Assembly (NCBI RefSeq): GCF_051251565.1
Contig: NZ_JBPOFB010000001.1
Span: 452,772-516,771, forward strand
DNA length: 64,000 bases
Direction: 5' to 3'
DNA from: Marivita sp051251565
GTDB taxonomy: Bacteria; Pseudomonadota; Alphaproteobacteria; Rhodobacterales; Rhodobacteraceae
The notes below the pieces were generated by a model that was given only the letters and a program-made list of their open reading frames with translations, did no database searches and had not been told where the DNA came from. The stretch's first letter is position 1, and each line of letters opens with the position of its first letter. The position numbers were made by a program, and so were the translations under genes. Positions 1 to 7,887 of the stretch are shown here, in pieces.

Positions 1-150
1 GCAAATGCGGTGCTTCAGGGGCAGTCAGAGCCGGGCGCGTTCCGGGCCGATCTGCTTAGCTTCGAGGCGATGCTCAATCGGCACTTGGTCGATGAGGAAG
101 AGCTGATCGTGCCGGTGATTCTCAAACATGGTCCCGGCGGGCTCGGCTGA
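1..150 (+). CDS. Hemerythrin-like (HHE) domain protein, C-terminal fragment
   Basis: The frame is open from the first base and ends at TGA 148-150, leaving 49 residues. The sequence reads FEAMLNRHLVDEEELIVPVI near its middle. An H followed a few residues later by a run of acidic residues is typical of the last helix of hemerythrin-like domains, which carry a di-iron centre. The N-terminal part lies outside the window, so the iron ligands cannot be counted. The next gene, meaB, begins 63 bases downstream. The family call is an inference from one helix only. Confidence 0.5.
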   Translation, partial: ANAVLQGQSEPGAFRADLLSFEAMLNRHLVDEEELIVPVILKHGPGGLG

Positions 151-213
151 CGGGTTTACTTGACCGCCGCGCCCGTGGCACATCTGCCGACACATCACGA
201 CGGAGCCCCGCGC

Positions 214-1206
214 ATGGATATTGACGATCTGGCAGCCCGCATCCTTGCCGGCGAACGCCGTGCGCTGGCACGGGCGATCACGCTGGTCGAAAGCCGGCGC
301 GACGATCACCGCGCCCAGACCCTCGCGCTCTTTGAGGCGCTGAAAGGCCATGACCGCGAAGCGCTGCGCATCGGGCTGTCAGGCACACCGGGCGTGGGCA
401 AATCCACCTTCATCGAAACCTTCGGTCTGATGCTCACCGCGCAGGGCCTCAAGGTCGCGGTGCTGGCCGTTGATCCCAGCTCGGCGCGCTCTGGCGGGTC
501 AATCCTGGGCGACAAAACCCGGATGGACCACCTGTCGCGCGACCCCAATGCCTTTATCCGCCCCTCGCCCTCGCAAACCCATCTGGGGGGCGTGGCCCGT
601 CGCACCCGCGAAGCGATCGACCTGTGCGAAGCCGCGGGCTTTGACGTGGTGCTGATCGAAACCGTTGGGGTGGGGCAGTCCGAAACCGTGGTGGCCGAAA
701 TGTCGGACCTGTTTCTGCTGCTGCTCGCGCCTGCGGGGGGCGATGAATTGCAGGGCGTCAAGCGCGGGATCATGGAAATGGCCGACATCATCCTCGTGAA
801 CAAGGCCGATGGCGATCTCAAAGCCACGGCAACACGCACCTGCGCCGATTACGCGGGGGCGCTGCGGCTCTTGCGCAAACGCCCGCAGGATCCGCAGGGC
901 TTTCCCAAGGCAATGACCGTGTCCGCCTATGAAAATGTCGGGCTGACAAACGCGTGGGCCGAGATGCAAACCCTCACGCAATGGCGCCGTGATCACGGCC
1001 ATTTCGCGGCCCGCCGCGCCGCACAGGCGCGATTCTGGTTCGAGGCCGAGCTTAAGCAAACCTTGCTTGCACGGCTGGAACGGGAACCGATGAAAGGGCT
1101 GGTCCAATCACTTGGCCGCGCGGTAGAGCAGGGCGTGATGACGCCCGGCCAGGCTGCGGACGATGTGTTTGCGCAGCTCGAAGGCCGCGCGCCCCCAACG
1201 TCCTGA
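214..1206 (+). CDS. meaB: Methylmalonyl-CoA mutase-associated GTPase MeaB (ArgK family)
   Basis: This 330-residue G3E-type P-loop GTPase protects and reloads adenosylcobalamin-dependent methylmalonyl-CoA mutase in the propionyl-CoA pathway. The P-loop GTPGVGKSTF is at about residues 57-66. A DPSSARSGGSILGDKTRM block typical of MeaB follows, then the switch region ETVGVGQSE and the base-recognition motif NKAD. I use ATG 214 because GGAG lies nine bases before it. A TTG 54 bases upstream would add 18 weakly conserved residues. The mutase itself is not in the window. Length is normal for the family. Confidence 0.93.
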   Translation: MDIDDLAARILAGERRALARAITLVESRRDDHRAQTLALFEALKGHDREALRIGLSGTPGVGKSTFIETFGLMLTAQGLKVAVLAVDPSSARSGGSILGDKTRMDHLSRDPNAFIRPSPSQTHLGGVARRTREAIDLCEAAGFDVVLIETVGVGQSETVVAEMSDLFLLLLAPAGGDELQGVKRGIMEMADIILVNKADGDLKATATRTCADYAGALRLLRKRPQDPQGFPKAMTVSAYENVGLTNAWAEMQTLTQWRRDHGHFAARRAAQARFWFEAELKQTLLARLEREPMKGLVQSLGRAVEQGVMTPGQAADDVFAQLEGRAPPTS

Positions 1207-1511
1207 TCAGACTGAACGCACCCGCGCGCCGGATGAGCCTGCCCGAACCATGGTCGGACAGGCCGGTTTGGGGGCGTTGCCCCCGTCCCGGAACAGGTCC
1301 GGGCCGCCCCTCCCAACCTGTCGGACCGCCGCAGGCGGTTCGAAAACCGCGCAGTTTTCGTGCCGAAGCAGCGATTTCATGTGGCCAGCTCTTGACGCCT
1401 ATCCTGCATCCCTCTAAGGACAGCCAACGAGATTCCGGGCGCTGCCAGTCGGCGCCTTTTCATATTGGTGGACGGCCCTAAGGCCACCTTTGATAGAACG
1501 AGGACAAGCCC
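1207..1511. other. Non-coding stretch between meaB and rpmB
   Basis: No convincing gene is seen. Two GC-rich hairpins follow meaB: GGGGGC-GTT-GCCCCC at 1270-1284 and CCCGGA-N5-TCCGGG at 1287-1303. Neither has a T-run, so termination is only possible. The second half holds a candidate rpmB promoter. Confidence 0.6.
1392..1418 (+). promoter_or_regulatory. Candidate promoter of rpmB
   Basis: TTGACG at 1392-1397 matches the sigma-70 -35 box at five of six positions. TCTAAG at 1413-1418 could be the -10 box with a short 15-base spacer. The site is about 95 bases before the rpmB start. The -10 match is weak, so the call is tentative. Confidence 0.3.
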
Positions 1512-1817
1512 ATGTCGCGTGTATGCGAACTGACCGGTAAAGGCCCGATGACTGGCAACAATGTCAGCCACGCCAACAACAAAACACGTCGGCGCTTTTT
1601 GCCGAACCTAAACGATGTCACACTCCAGTCGGAAACGCTGGGTCGCGGCATCAAGATGCGCATCTCCGCGCACGCGCTGCGCAGCGTGGATCACCGTGGT
1701 GGTCTTGACAAGTTTCTTGCCAAGGCAAAGGACACTGAACTGTCGGCCAGCGCGCTGAAAGTCAAAAAAGCGATCGCCAAGGCGCAAACTGCACAGGCGC
1801 AAACCGCACAGGCCTAA
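1512..1817 (+). CDS. rpmB: 50S ribosomal protein L28
   Basis: This 101-residue protein is a component of the large ribosomal subunit. It opens with MSRVCELTGKGPMTGNNVSH, the family hallmark, followed by TRRRFLPNL and the LRSVDHRGGLDKFL block. The C-terminus is Lys/Ala/Gln-rich and contains a short AQTAQAQTAQA repeat, as in other alphaproteobacterial L28 proteins. It is a single-gene unit with its own candidate promoter and a hairpin terminator directly after it. The start is unambiguous. Confidence 0.97.
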   Translation: MSRVCELTGKGPMTGNNVSHANNKTRRRFLPNLNDVTLQSETLGRGIKMRISAHALRSVDHRGGLDKFLAKAKDTELSASALKVKKAIAKAQTAQAQTAQA

Positions 1818-1840
1818 GCCTTTGCTGTGTTTTGAATTGC

Positions 1841-1882
1841 AAACAGCCTCGTTCGGATATCCGGGCGGGGCTGTTTCCTTTT
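1841..1882 (+). terminator. Rho-independent terminator of rpmB
   Basis: AAACAGCC at 1841-1848 pairs perfectly with GGCTGTTT at 1869-1876. The following TTCCTTTTG gives a broken T-rich tail. It lies 24 bases after the rpmB stop. Confidence 0.7.
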
Positions 1883-1922
1883 GTCGCCTTGTGACGCGGT
1901 GCAGGCCACGTACATCCCACCT

Positions 1923-2273
1923 ATGCGGTATGTGATCCGAACCCTCACCTATGTCCTGATGACGATTGTCATCGCGGTCACCAGTGTGCAACTGGCGGCG
2001 GCTCGCGGTCAGGCTCCGGCGGTCGGGTTGATGGAGATCTGCACCGGCACTGGCCCGATCCACTTTCTTGTGGACGAAAACGGTGACCCGACGGGCGGTG
2101 TCATGATCTGCCCGGATTATGCGCTGGCCTTTTATGCCGATGCGACAGCCCCATTGCCACAGGCCACCCGGCTTGAGATATGGCACGTGCTTTGGCTGGG
2201 CCAGACTGGCGCAGTGTCGGCCGATCAGGTGGTGCCGCACCCGCAGGCGCGGGGGCCACCCGTCTCTGTCTGA
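1923..2273 (+). CDS. Secreted or membrane-anchored protein of unknown function upstream of PCuC
   Basis: The protein has 116 residues. It starts with a strongly hydrophobic segment (about residues 5-24, TLTYVLMTIVIAVTSVQLAA) ending in AARGQ, which fits a signal peptide or a single anchor. The mature part contains ICTGTGPIHFLVDENG and MICPDYALAF, giving two cysteines about 30 residues apart. It sits 42 bases before a periplasmic copper chaperone, in the same direction, so a role in copper handling is a reasonable inference. It resembles the short DUF2946-type proteins often found beside copper genes, but I cannot confirm the family. I prefer ATG 1923 to a TTG 42 bases earlier because the signal sequence starts there. 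Confidence 0.65.
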   Translation: MRYVIRTLTYVLMTIVIAVTSVQLAAARGQAPAVGLMEICTGTGPIHFLVDENGDPTGGVMICPDYALAFYADATAPLPQATRLEIWHVLWLGQTGAVSADQVVPHPQARGPPVSV

Positions 2274-2315
2274 GACACCATTCCAACCAACATTTCAGAC
2301 AGAAAGACACATCAG

Positions 2316-2807
2316 ATGATGAAGACCACTCTCCTTGCCGGGGCAGCTGCCCTGTTGTTTGCTGCCCCCGCATTTGCGGAAATCGAAGTGCACGATGCCT
2401 ATGCGCGCTCTGCGTCACCGATGTCCAAGACCGGGGCAGCGTTTATGGTCATTCACAACGATGGCGGTGCCGCAGACCGACTGATCGGCGTGAGCAGCGA
2501 CGCAGCCGCGCGCACCGAACTGCACACCCACGAAGAAGACGCCAATGGCGTCATGCGCATGATCCATGTCGAGGAAGGCTTTGACCTGCCCACCGATGGC
2601 GAAATCGCAATGGTGCGCGGAGGCAAGCACGTCATGCTCATGGGGCTGACGGACAGCTTGGACCAGGGGGAAACCGTTACGATCACGCTGACTTTTGAAC
2701 AGGCGGGCGATGTTGTGGTGGAGGTGCCGGTTGATCTTGAACGTCAGGACCATGGCGGCATGGATCATGGCAACCACGGCAGCATGAACCACGGAACCGA
2801 CGGCTGA
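2316..2807 (+). CDS. Periplasmic copper chaperone PCuC (DUF461)
   Basis: This 163-residue exported protein carries a clear signal peptide with predicted cleavage after AAPAFA. PCuC proteins bind Cu(I) through a H(M)X10MX21HXM arrangement and help deliver copper to the CuA site of cytochrome c oxidase. Here ELHTHEEDANGVMRMIHVEE and GGKHVMLMGL supply the His and Met ligands. The C-terminus adds a His/Met/Gly tail (HGGMDHGNHGSMNHG) that could bind further copper. Upstream is a small exported unknown that probably shares the transcript. Alternative ATG codons at 2316 and 2319 make one residue of difference. Confidence 0.9.
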   Translation: MMKTTLLAGAAALLFAAPAFAEIEVHDAYARSASPMSKTGAAFMVIHNDGGAADRLIGVSSDAAARTELHTHEEDANGVMRMIHVEEGFDLPTDGEIAMVRGGKHVMLMGLTDSLDQGETVTITLTFEQAGDVVVEVPVDLERQDHGGMDHGNHGSMNHGTDG

Positions 2808-2818
2808 TCGGCGCGGGC

Positions 2819-2839
2819 AGGGCGGGGGTCTCCCGCCCT
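2819..2839. terminator. Hairpin between convergent PCuC and sirtuin genes
   Basis: AGGGCGGG (2819-2826) pairs perfectly with CCCGCCCT (2832-2839) across a five-base loop. There is no T-run on either strand. It overlaps the stop of the minus-strand gene and could act as a weak bidirectional terminator. Confidence 0.4.
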
Positions 2840-3539
2840 ACTTCCCGGTCAAAATCTGATCGACCCACACAGGCACAGTCCGGCTTGCAGGGCCAAGGAT
2901 ATGGTGCTCGAACGCGTGGGACATATCGCTGTCTCTCAGGTTGAGCTCGACTGTGGCAGCCCCGGCCAGACGCGCCTCTTCGACAAACCCTGCGGCGGGG
3001 TACACCTGCCCGGATGTGCCGATGGCCGCAAACAGATCGCAGGTCTGGATCGCGTCCAGAATACGCTCCATGTGATAGGGCATTTCGCCGAACCACACGA
3101 TGTCCGGGCGCGCTGAGGGCGCGTGACAGGCCGGGCATGTGTCGCCCGCCGACATCTCCAAGGGCGCGTCCCAGCGATGCGCGCACGCAGCGCACAGCGC
3201 GCGCGACAGCTCTCCATGCATGTGGATTGCCGACGCGCCGGCCTTTTGGTGCAGGCCGTCAACATTCTGCGTCACCAGCAGGACATCGCCCTCCCAGTCT
3301 GCTTGCAGGCGCGCAAGGGCGCGGTGCGCCGCGTTGGGTTGTGCTTGGGCGGCTTGGATGCGCCGCGCGGTGTAGAACCGATGCACCAGCGCGGGGTCGC
3401 GGGCAAAGGCCTCGGGGGTGGCCACATCCTCGATCCGGTGCTGCGCCCAAAGCCCGCCTTCATCGCGGAACGTGCCCAGCCCGCTTTCGGCGGACACCCC
3501 GGCACCTGTCAGCACCACAATTCGTTCACATCGTCGCAT
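2838..3539 (-). CDS. cobB: NAD-dependent protein deacylase, sirtuin (CobB type)
   Basis: This 233-residue Sir2-family enzyme removes acyl groups from lysines using NAD+. It shows GAGVSAESGLGTFRD (NAD binding), TQNVDGLH, the catalytic HGEL and a zinc site made from CAAC and CPAC. The segment FYTARRIQAAQAQPN carries the Tyr-x-x-Arg pair that marks class III sirtuins such as E. coli CobB and human SIRT5, so desuccinylation or demalonylation is likely besides deacetylation. I start at ATG 3539, which has AAGG at a good distance. A GTG 21 bases upstream is also open. Confidence 0.92.
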   Translation of the reverse strand: MRRCERIVVLTGAGVSAESGLGTFRDEGGLWAQHRIEDVATPEAFARDPALVHRFYTARRIQAAQAQPNAAHRALARLQADWEGDVLLVTQNVDGLHQKAGASAIHMHGELSRALCAACAHRWDAPLEMSAGDTCPACHAPSARPDIVWFGEMPYHMERILDAIQTCDLFAAIGTSGQVYPAAGFVEEARLAGAATVELNLRDSDMSHAFEHHILGPASRTVPVWVDQILTGK

Positions 3540-3582
3540 CGTCACCCTTTTCCCGGCCACGCCCCTGCGTTAGGCAAGGGGC

Positions 3583-3996
3583 ATGACACACCGTATCCTC
3601 TTTGTCTGTCTGGGCAATATCTGCCGCTCGCCCACGGCGGAAGCGGTCACACGGGCCAAGGCGCAGGCGCGCGGGCTGGACCTGATCATCGACAGCGCGG
3701 GCACCGGCGACTGGCACATCGGCAAACCGCCATACGGGCCGATGCAGGCTGCGGCCAAGGCCAAGGGGTACGATCTGACGTCTCTGCGGGCGCGGCAGGT
3801 GTCGGGCGCGGATTTCGGGTCGTTCGACCTGATTGTCGTGATGGACGATGACAACGCAGCCGCGCTTAGCGCGATTGGCCCCACCGACCGGGTGCGTCGA
3901 TTTACCGATTACGCGCCAGAGGCCGGGTTGGCCTATGTTCCCGACCCGTATTACACCCGTGATTTCGACGGGACGCTGGCCCTGATCGAAACCTGA
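3583..3996 (+). CDS. Low-molecular-weight protein tyrosine phosphatase, C-terminally shortened
   Basis: The 137-residue product has the catalytic loop CLGNICRS (CX5R plus Ser) at residues 9-16 and the general-acid motif DPYYTRDF near the C-terminus. Most family members run to about 150-160 residues and end in a helix of the type LIEXXXXGLLDAL. Here TGA 3994-3996 interrupts that helix after LIET. The same frame continues as AEGLLDAVDGRRP before TAG 4036, which looks like the missing end. The active site is complete, so a shorter active enzyme, a recent nonsense mutation or a sequencing error are all possible. It is divergent from cobB with a 43-base gap. Confidence 0.85.
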   Translation: MTHRILFVCLGNICRSPTAEAVTRAKAQARGLDLIIDSAGTGDWHIGKPPYGPMQAAAKAKGYDLTSLRARQVSGADFGSFDLIVVMDDDNAAALSAIGPTDRVRRFTDYAPEAGLAYVPDPYYTRDFDGTLALIET

Positions 3997-4034
3997 GCAG
4001 AGGGTTTGCTGGACGCTGTGGACGGGCGCAGGCC

Positions 4035-4217
4035 CTAGGTTTCATACATCGCGCGGGCCACGAAATAGCTGACCGGCAGAGCGACCAGCGCGCCCACGAT
4101 TGCGGCGACCACAATCGGGACAAGCGTGTCAAACCCGGCGGTCAAAACCGCGATCATGGCGGTGCCGGCAAGGGTTGTTGCAATCAGCGAATACAAGATA
4201 CTGGCAAGTCGGAACAT
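4035..4217 (-). CDS. Small two-helix membrane protein, conserved in Rhodobacterales
   Basis: The product has 60 residues and two predicted membrane helices, about residues 4-27 and 33-55 (SILYSLIATTLAGTAMIAVL and VPIVVAAIVGALVALPVSYF). GGAGG seven bases before ATG 4217 fixes the start; upstream in-frame codons lack such a site. Similar short proteins in this order are sometimes labelled CTP synthetase in databases, which I believe is a transferred error, since nothing here resembles PyrG. No function can be given. Its stop overlaps the 3' tail of the phosphatase frame on the other strand. Confidence 0.7.
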   Translation of the reverse strand: MFRLASILYSLIATTLAGTAMIAVLTAGFDTLVPIVVAAIVGALVALPVSYFVARAMYET

Positions 4218-4354
4218 GAGGGCCTCCACTACAAAACGGCTGACCCAAGCATTCCAAATTCCAGACGTGTTGTCCTTGATCCGGATCAATGTGACACGCA
4301 GTGACGGTGTTCAAATAACCCGCATACTGGTTTTCCATGACACGCCCAAAAGGG

Positions 4355-5023
4355 CTAGTTCCAACCCATCGAGACAACCTGAAGCCCGACATTGCCGATC
4401 ACCGTGTTGCGGCCCAGATCGCGGTTCATCAGCACCCCGTTCACGATATAGAGGTTCTCTACGTCAAACAGGAACGGACCCACACCCGCCGACGCAACAT
4501 GCACCTTGTCGGTCCGGGCGATGGCGTCCCGGCCTTTGGGTGTCACATAATGGCTGCCCGCCGGGATCAGCGCGAACATCGTCGGGTCCGAATTGGCCGA
4601 CAGGTTCGAGACGATATAGAGGATCTCGTCGTAATCGGTGATCCGCTCGGCGCGGAAATGGCACACCCCTTCGTAGCTGCCAAGCGCCACCGCCGTGAGG
4701 CCCGCAACGGCAATGGTCACCGGCGCGGTTGCGATGGCGGTTGCGGTGGTCATCACCCCGCTGGAGCCCGCAGCGACACTGCTTCCGGCGGCTGTTGCGC
4801 TGCTGACCGCGCTGCCGATCATGCTGACGCCCGAGACCGGGTTTTCCAGCGTATAGGCCCCCACTGCGCGCACGCCTTCGGTGGCAACACTGGCCACCGC
4901 GCGGGCGGTGTTTTTTGCGGCATCCCCGGCTTTGCCTGCAAGGATGCTGGGCCGGAAATCGCAGACATCGGCCTGCACTGCGGGGGCGGCCAGCATGAGG
5001 GCTGCCAGGAGAATCGGGCGCAT
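4355..5023 (-). CDS. Exported protein of unknown function
   Basis: The protein has 222 residues with a signal peptide (MRPILLAALMLAAPAVQA, predicted cleavage after VQA). Cysteines at about residues 21 and 120 (DVCDFRP and GVCHFRAE) bracket a long Ala/Gly/Ser/Thr/Val-rich low-complexity middle (about 38-115) that includes hydrophobic runs. The C-terminal 100 residues look folded (ERITDYDEILYIVSNLSAN, AGSHYVTPKGRDAIARTDKV). The two CxFR motifs may form a disulfide. I do not recognise a family. It stands alone between a small membrane protein and a repeat region. Confidence 0.65.
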   Translation of the reverse strand: MRPILLAALMLAAPAVQADVCDFRPSILAGKAGDAAKNTARAVASVATEGVRAVGAYTLENPVSGVSMIGSAVSSATAAGSSVAAGSSGVMTTATAIATAPVTIAVAGLTAVALGSYEGVCHFRAERITDYDEILYIVSNLSANSDPTMFALIPAGSHYVTPKGRDAIARTDKVHVASAGVGPFLFDVENLYIVNGVLMNRDLGRNTVIGNVGLQVVSMGWN

Positions 5024-5366
5024 AAGTGTTGGTCCTGCTCAGGAATTTTTGAACAGTATATCGCAACCTGATGCGTTCGAGCAGGGGGGACGCAGTCACA
5101 TTGTGGTGGGCGGCAAGGAGTCGCGCAGATTTGGTTAAAACAATCTGAAGTTGTATCGTTTTGTAAGGAAGATCAAACGGTTGGACCCAAACTTGCCCAT
5201 GGGCAAGTTTTCACGCAGCGCTTGGGATCGGGCAGAGGGTGGTCTGGGGGGACGGTCCTCCGCTGCCCGAGGGCGCTTTGCGCTGTTCCTCAGGTAGACC
5301 GTAGGGTGCGTGTTCACACGCACCGATGAGTTGGTTGCGGTCAATTGGTGCGTGAGATCACGCACC
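5024..5366. other. Non-coding stretch with palindromic repeats
   Basis: No gene is supported. The first part (5110-5185) is more AT-rich than its surroundings. The end holds a pair of related palindromes described separately. Confidence 0.6.
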
Positions 5367-5370
5367 CTAC
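5301..5370. repeat. REP/BIME-like paired palindromes
   Basis: GTAGGGTGCGTG at 5301-5312 is perfectly inverted at 5359-5370. Each arm also contains its own hairpin: GTGCGTGT-TC-ACACGCAC at 5306-5323 and GGTGCGTG-AGAT-CACGCACC at 5347-5366. This nested arrangement is that of a bacterial interspersed mosaic element. The right arm touches the 3' end of the DUF2442 gene. Confidence 0.65.
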
Positions 5371-5603
5371 GCGGCGTCTTCAACAGCCGCTCGGCCCTCC
5401 AGTAAGGCAGGTATCGACACATCTTCATCCAACGCGTCCCAATGCAGTCCAAAGGCACTGATCTGCACCTCGGTCAACTGTTCAGGTGTTGCTTGGGCCA
5501 AACGTGGGAACCATCCCAAAGGTACGCCTAGAATACGTCCATCTTCCAGCGACACCCACATTGTGTGCTCATCGAATGTCACTTCAGTGGCCGAAATGGT
5601 CAT
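5367..5603 (-). CDS. DUF2442 domain protein, partner of the upstream DUF4160 gene
   Basis: This 78-residue protein fits DUF2442: an N-terminal strand pair (ISATEVTFDEHTMWVSLEDGR), then ILGVPLGWFPRLAQATPEQL and a C-terminal DALDEDVSIPALLEG. The family is small and often encoded beside DUF4160 proteins; such pairs have been proposed as toxin-antitoxin-like modules. It overlaps the DUF4160 gene by 20 bases, so the two are translationally coupled. I use ATG 5603; in-frame ATG 5612 and TTG 5618 would add a few residues. The last codons lie in the flanking palindrome. Confidence 0.8.
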   Translation of the reverse strand: MTISATEVTFDEHTMWVSLEDGRILGVPLGWFPRLAQATPEQLTEVQISAFGLHWDALDEDVSIPALLEGRAAVEDAA

Positions 5604-5826
5604 GCCAGGCATCCTCAATCAAACGGCTTCGCTCAGCAATGATACGGGCCAAAGCGCGCAAGGTTCGGGCATCCAAGCCGTTGCTCCGCGCGACTCTGAC
5701 CGGCTTTAGCCAGAACTTCGCTTCGCCGCCGACTTTCACCACATGAATATGCACGGGTTCGCGCGGTTCGCCTTCGTTGGAATAAAAGAAGAACCGGAAA
5801 CCGGCGTGGTGAAAGACCGTCGGCAT
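5584..5826 (-). CDS. DUF4160 domain protein
   Basis: This 80-residue protein has the DUF4160 signature: MPTVFHHAGFRFFFYSNEGEPREPVHIHV followed by GGEAKFWLKPV and a C-terminal helix ending in DAWHDHFGH. The EPVHIHV segment is the most conserved part of the family. Its biochemical function is not established. It is the first gene of a two-gene unit with DUF2442, which supports the toxin-antitoxin-like interpretation, but neither protein has a recognised nuclease or DNA-binding motif. Confidence 0.85.
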   Translation of the reverse strand: MPTVFHHAGFRFFFYSNEGEPREPVHIHVVKVGGEAKFWLKPVRVARSNGLDARTLRALARIIAERSRLIEDAWHDHFGH

Positions 5827-5909
5827 TCAGACTGTACCATGAGTTTAATCCGGATTCACCTTAAACGTGAACCCGTTACCAACTCGTGAATGTTCGTCCA
5901 TTCATGCGT

Positions 5910-7712
5910 TCACCCATCCATCTTTAACGCCGAGATAAACGCTTCCTGCGGGATATCCACCTTGCCGAACTGGCGCATCTTCTTCTTGCCGGCTTTCTGC
6001 TTTTCCAGAAGTTTCTTCTTTCGGGTGGCGTCGCCGCCGTAGCATTTGGCGGTCACGTCCTTGCGCAAAGCCGCCAAAGTCTCGCGGGCGATGACCTTGC
6101 CGCCGATGGCGGCCTGGATCGGGATCTTGAACATGTGGCGCGGGATCAGATCCTTGAGCTTTTCGCACATTGCCCGTCCCCGCGTCTCGGCCCGGTCGCG
6201 GTGGACCATGGTGGAGAGCGCGTCGACAGGTTCGTCGTTCACAAGGATCTGCATCTTCACAAGGCTGTCTTCGCGGTAGCCGATCATCTGGTAATCGAAC
6301 GACGCATAGCCCTTGGTCACCGATTTCAGACGGTCATAGAAATCAAACACCACCTCGTTGAGCGGCAGGTCATAGACCACCATCGCGCGGTTGCCGACAT
6401 AGGTCAGGTCCATCTGTTCGCCGCGACGGTCTTGGCACAGCTTGAGCACGTCCCCCAGATATTCGTCGGGCACAAGGATCGATGCCTTGATGCGCGGCTC
6501 TTCGATATGGTCGATGATCGACGGGTCGGGCATGTCGGCGGGGTTGTGCAGCTCCAGCATTTCGCCGTCGCGGGTGTAGATGTGGTAAATCACCGACGGC
6601 GCGGTGGTGATCAGGTCGATATCGTATTCGCGCTCCAGACGGTCGCGCACCACTTCGAGGTGCAGCAGGCCGAGGAACCCGCAGCGAAAGCCAAAGCCAA
6701 GCGCGGCCGAGGTTTCCATCTCGGAGGTGAACGACGCGTCGTTCAGCGACAGCTTTTCAATCGCGCCGCGCATGTCTTCAAAGTCGTTGGCATCCACCGG
6801 GAAGAGACCACAGAACACCACGGGGATTGATGGCTTGAAGCCGGGCAGGGGCGTTTCACAGCCCTTTTTCTCCGTGGTGATCGTGTCGCCGACGCGGGTG
6901 TCGCTGACCTGTTTGATCTGAGCGGTGATATAGCCGATCTCACCGGGGCCCAGTTCCTTGACCTCTTGCATCGCGGGGCGGTAGACGCCGATCCGGTCGA
7001 TGTCATAGGTGCCGCCGGTTTTCATCATCTTGATGCGCTGGCCCTTTTTCAGAACCCCGTCGATCACGCGCACAATGACCACAACCCCCAGATAGGGATC
7101 GTATTTGCTGTCCACCAGCATCGCCTTGAGTGGCTTGTTCGGATCGCCTTCGTGCGGCTGTGGCAAACGCTTGACGATGGCTTCGAGCACCGCCGGAATG
7201 CCGATGCCGGTCTTGGCTGAGATTTCCAGCGCCTCGGAGGCATCGATGCCGATCACGTCCTCGATCTGTTCCTTGACGCGCTCGGGTTCTGACGCGGGCA
7301 GGTCGATCTTGTTGAGGACCGGAACAATCTCGTGATCCGCGTCAATCGCGGTATAGACGTTGGCCAGCGTCTGCGCCTCGACGCCTTGGGTGGCATCCAC
7401 CACCAAAAGCGAGCCTTCGACCGCGCGCATGGACCGGGACACCTCATAGGCGAAATCCACGTGTCCGGGCGTGTCGATGAGGTTGAGGATATAGGTCTCG
7501 CCATCCTCGGCCTTGTATTCGATCCGAACCGTGTTGGCCTTGATCGTGATGCCGCGTTCCCGTTCGATATCCATCGAATCAAGAAGCTGTTCTTTCATCT
7601 CCCGTTCCGTCACCGTGTTGGTGGATTGGATCAGCCTGTCGGCCAGGGTGGATTTCCCGTGGTCGATATGGGCTACAATGGAGAAATTGCGGATGTGCGA
7701 AAGCTCTGTCAT
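5910..7712 (-). CDS. lepA: Elongation factor 4, ribosome back-translocase LepA
   Basis: This 600-residue translational GTPase acts on stalled or mis-translocated ribosomes and helps 30S assembly. Order: G domain with AHIDHGKSTLADRL (residues 14-27), RERGITIKA, DTPGHVDF and NKIDLP; domain II; EF-G-like domains III and V; and the Lys-rich LepA C-terminal domain ending GKVDIPQEAFISALKM. The usual family start MTELSHIRNFSIVAHIDHGK sets ATG 7712. The frame remains open for 360 more bases upstream, but that extension has no family resemblance and runs antisense to the next gene. Length matches the family (about 599). Confidence 0.97.
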   Translation of the reverse strand: MTELSHIRNFSIVAHIDHGKSTLADRLIQSTNTVTEREMKEQLLDSMDIERERGITIKANTVRIEYKAEDGETYILNLIDTPGHVDFAYEVSRSMRAVEGSLLVVDATQGVEAQTLANVYTAIDADHEIVPVLNKIDLPASEPERVKEQIEDVIGIDASEALEISAKTGIGIPAVLEAIVKRLPQPHEGDPNKPLKAMLVDSKYDPYLGVVVIVRVIDGVLKKGQRIKMMKTGGTYDIDRIGVYRPAMQEVKELGPGEIGYITAQIKQVSDTRVGDTITTEKKGCETPLPGFKPSIPVVFCGLFPVDANDFEDMRGAIEKLSLNDASFTSEMETSAALGFGFRCGFLGLLHLEVVRDRLEREYDIDLITTAPSVIYHIYTRDGEMLELHNPADMPDPSIIDHIEEPRIKASILVPDEYLGDVLKLCQDRRGEQMDLTYVGNRAMVVYDLPLNEVVFDFYDRLKSVTKGYASFDYQMIGYREDSLVKMQILVNDEPVDALSTMVHRDRAETRGRAMCEKLKDLIPRHMFKIPIQAAIGGKVIARETLAALRKDVTAKCYGGDATRKKKLLEKQKAGKKKMRQFGKVDIPQEAFISALKMDG

Positions 7713-7714
7713 GG

Positions 7715-7844
7715 CCCGGATATGATGCGCTTTTGGGGTCTGGTCAAGGTGGCGCGACAGGCGCGGCGCGTTTGACAAAAGGTGATTTGAAAACAGCTTG
7801 GCTTTCGGGCATCCTAGGCGCAGGCAAAGCACCGCATATCCGGG
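7715..7844. repeat. 10-bp inverted repeat in the lepA/lipoprotein intergenic region
   Basis: CCCGGATATG at 7715-7724 is perfectly inverted as CATATCCGGG at 7835-7844. The arms are 110 bases apart and flank the divergent promoter region. The function is unknown. Confidence 0.35.
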
Positions 7845-7887
7845 CACAAGATCCGGGACGCGGCACAATCGAATGAGAGCAGGCAAC

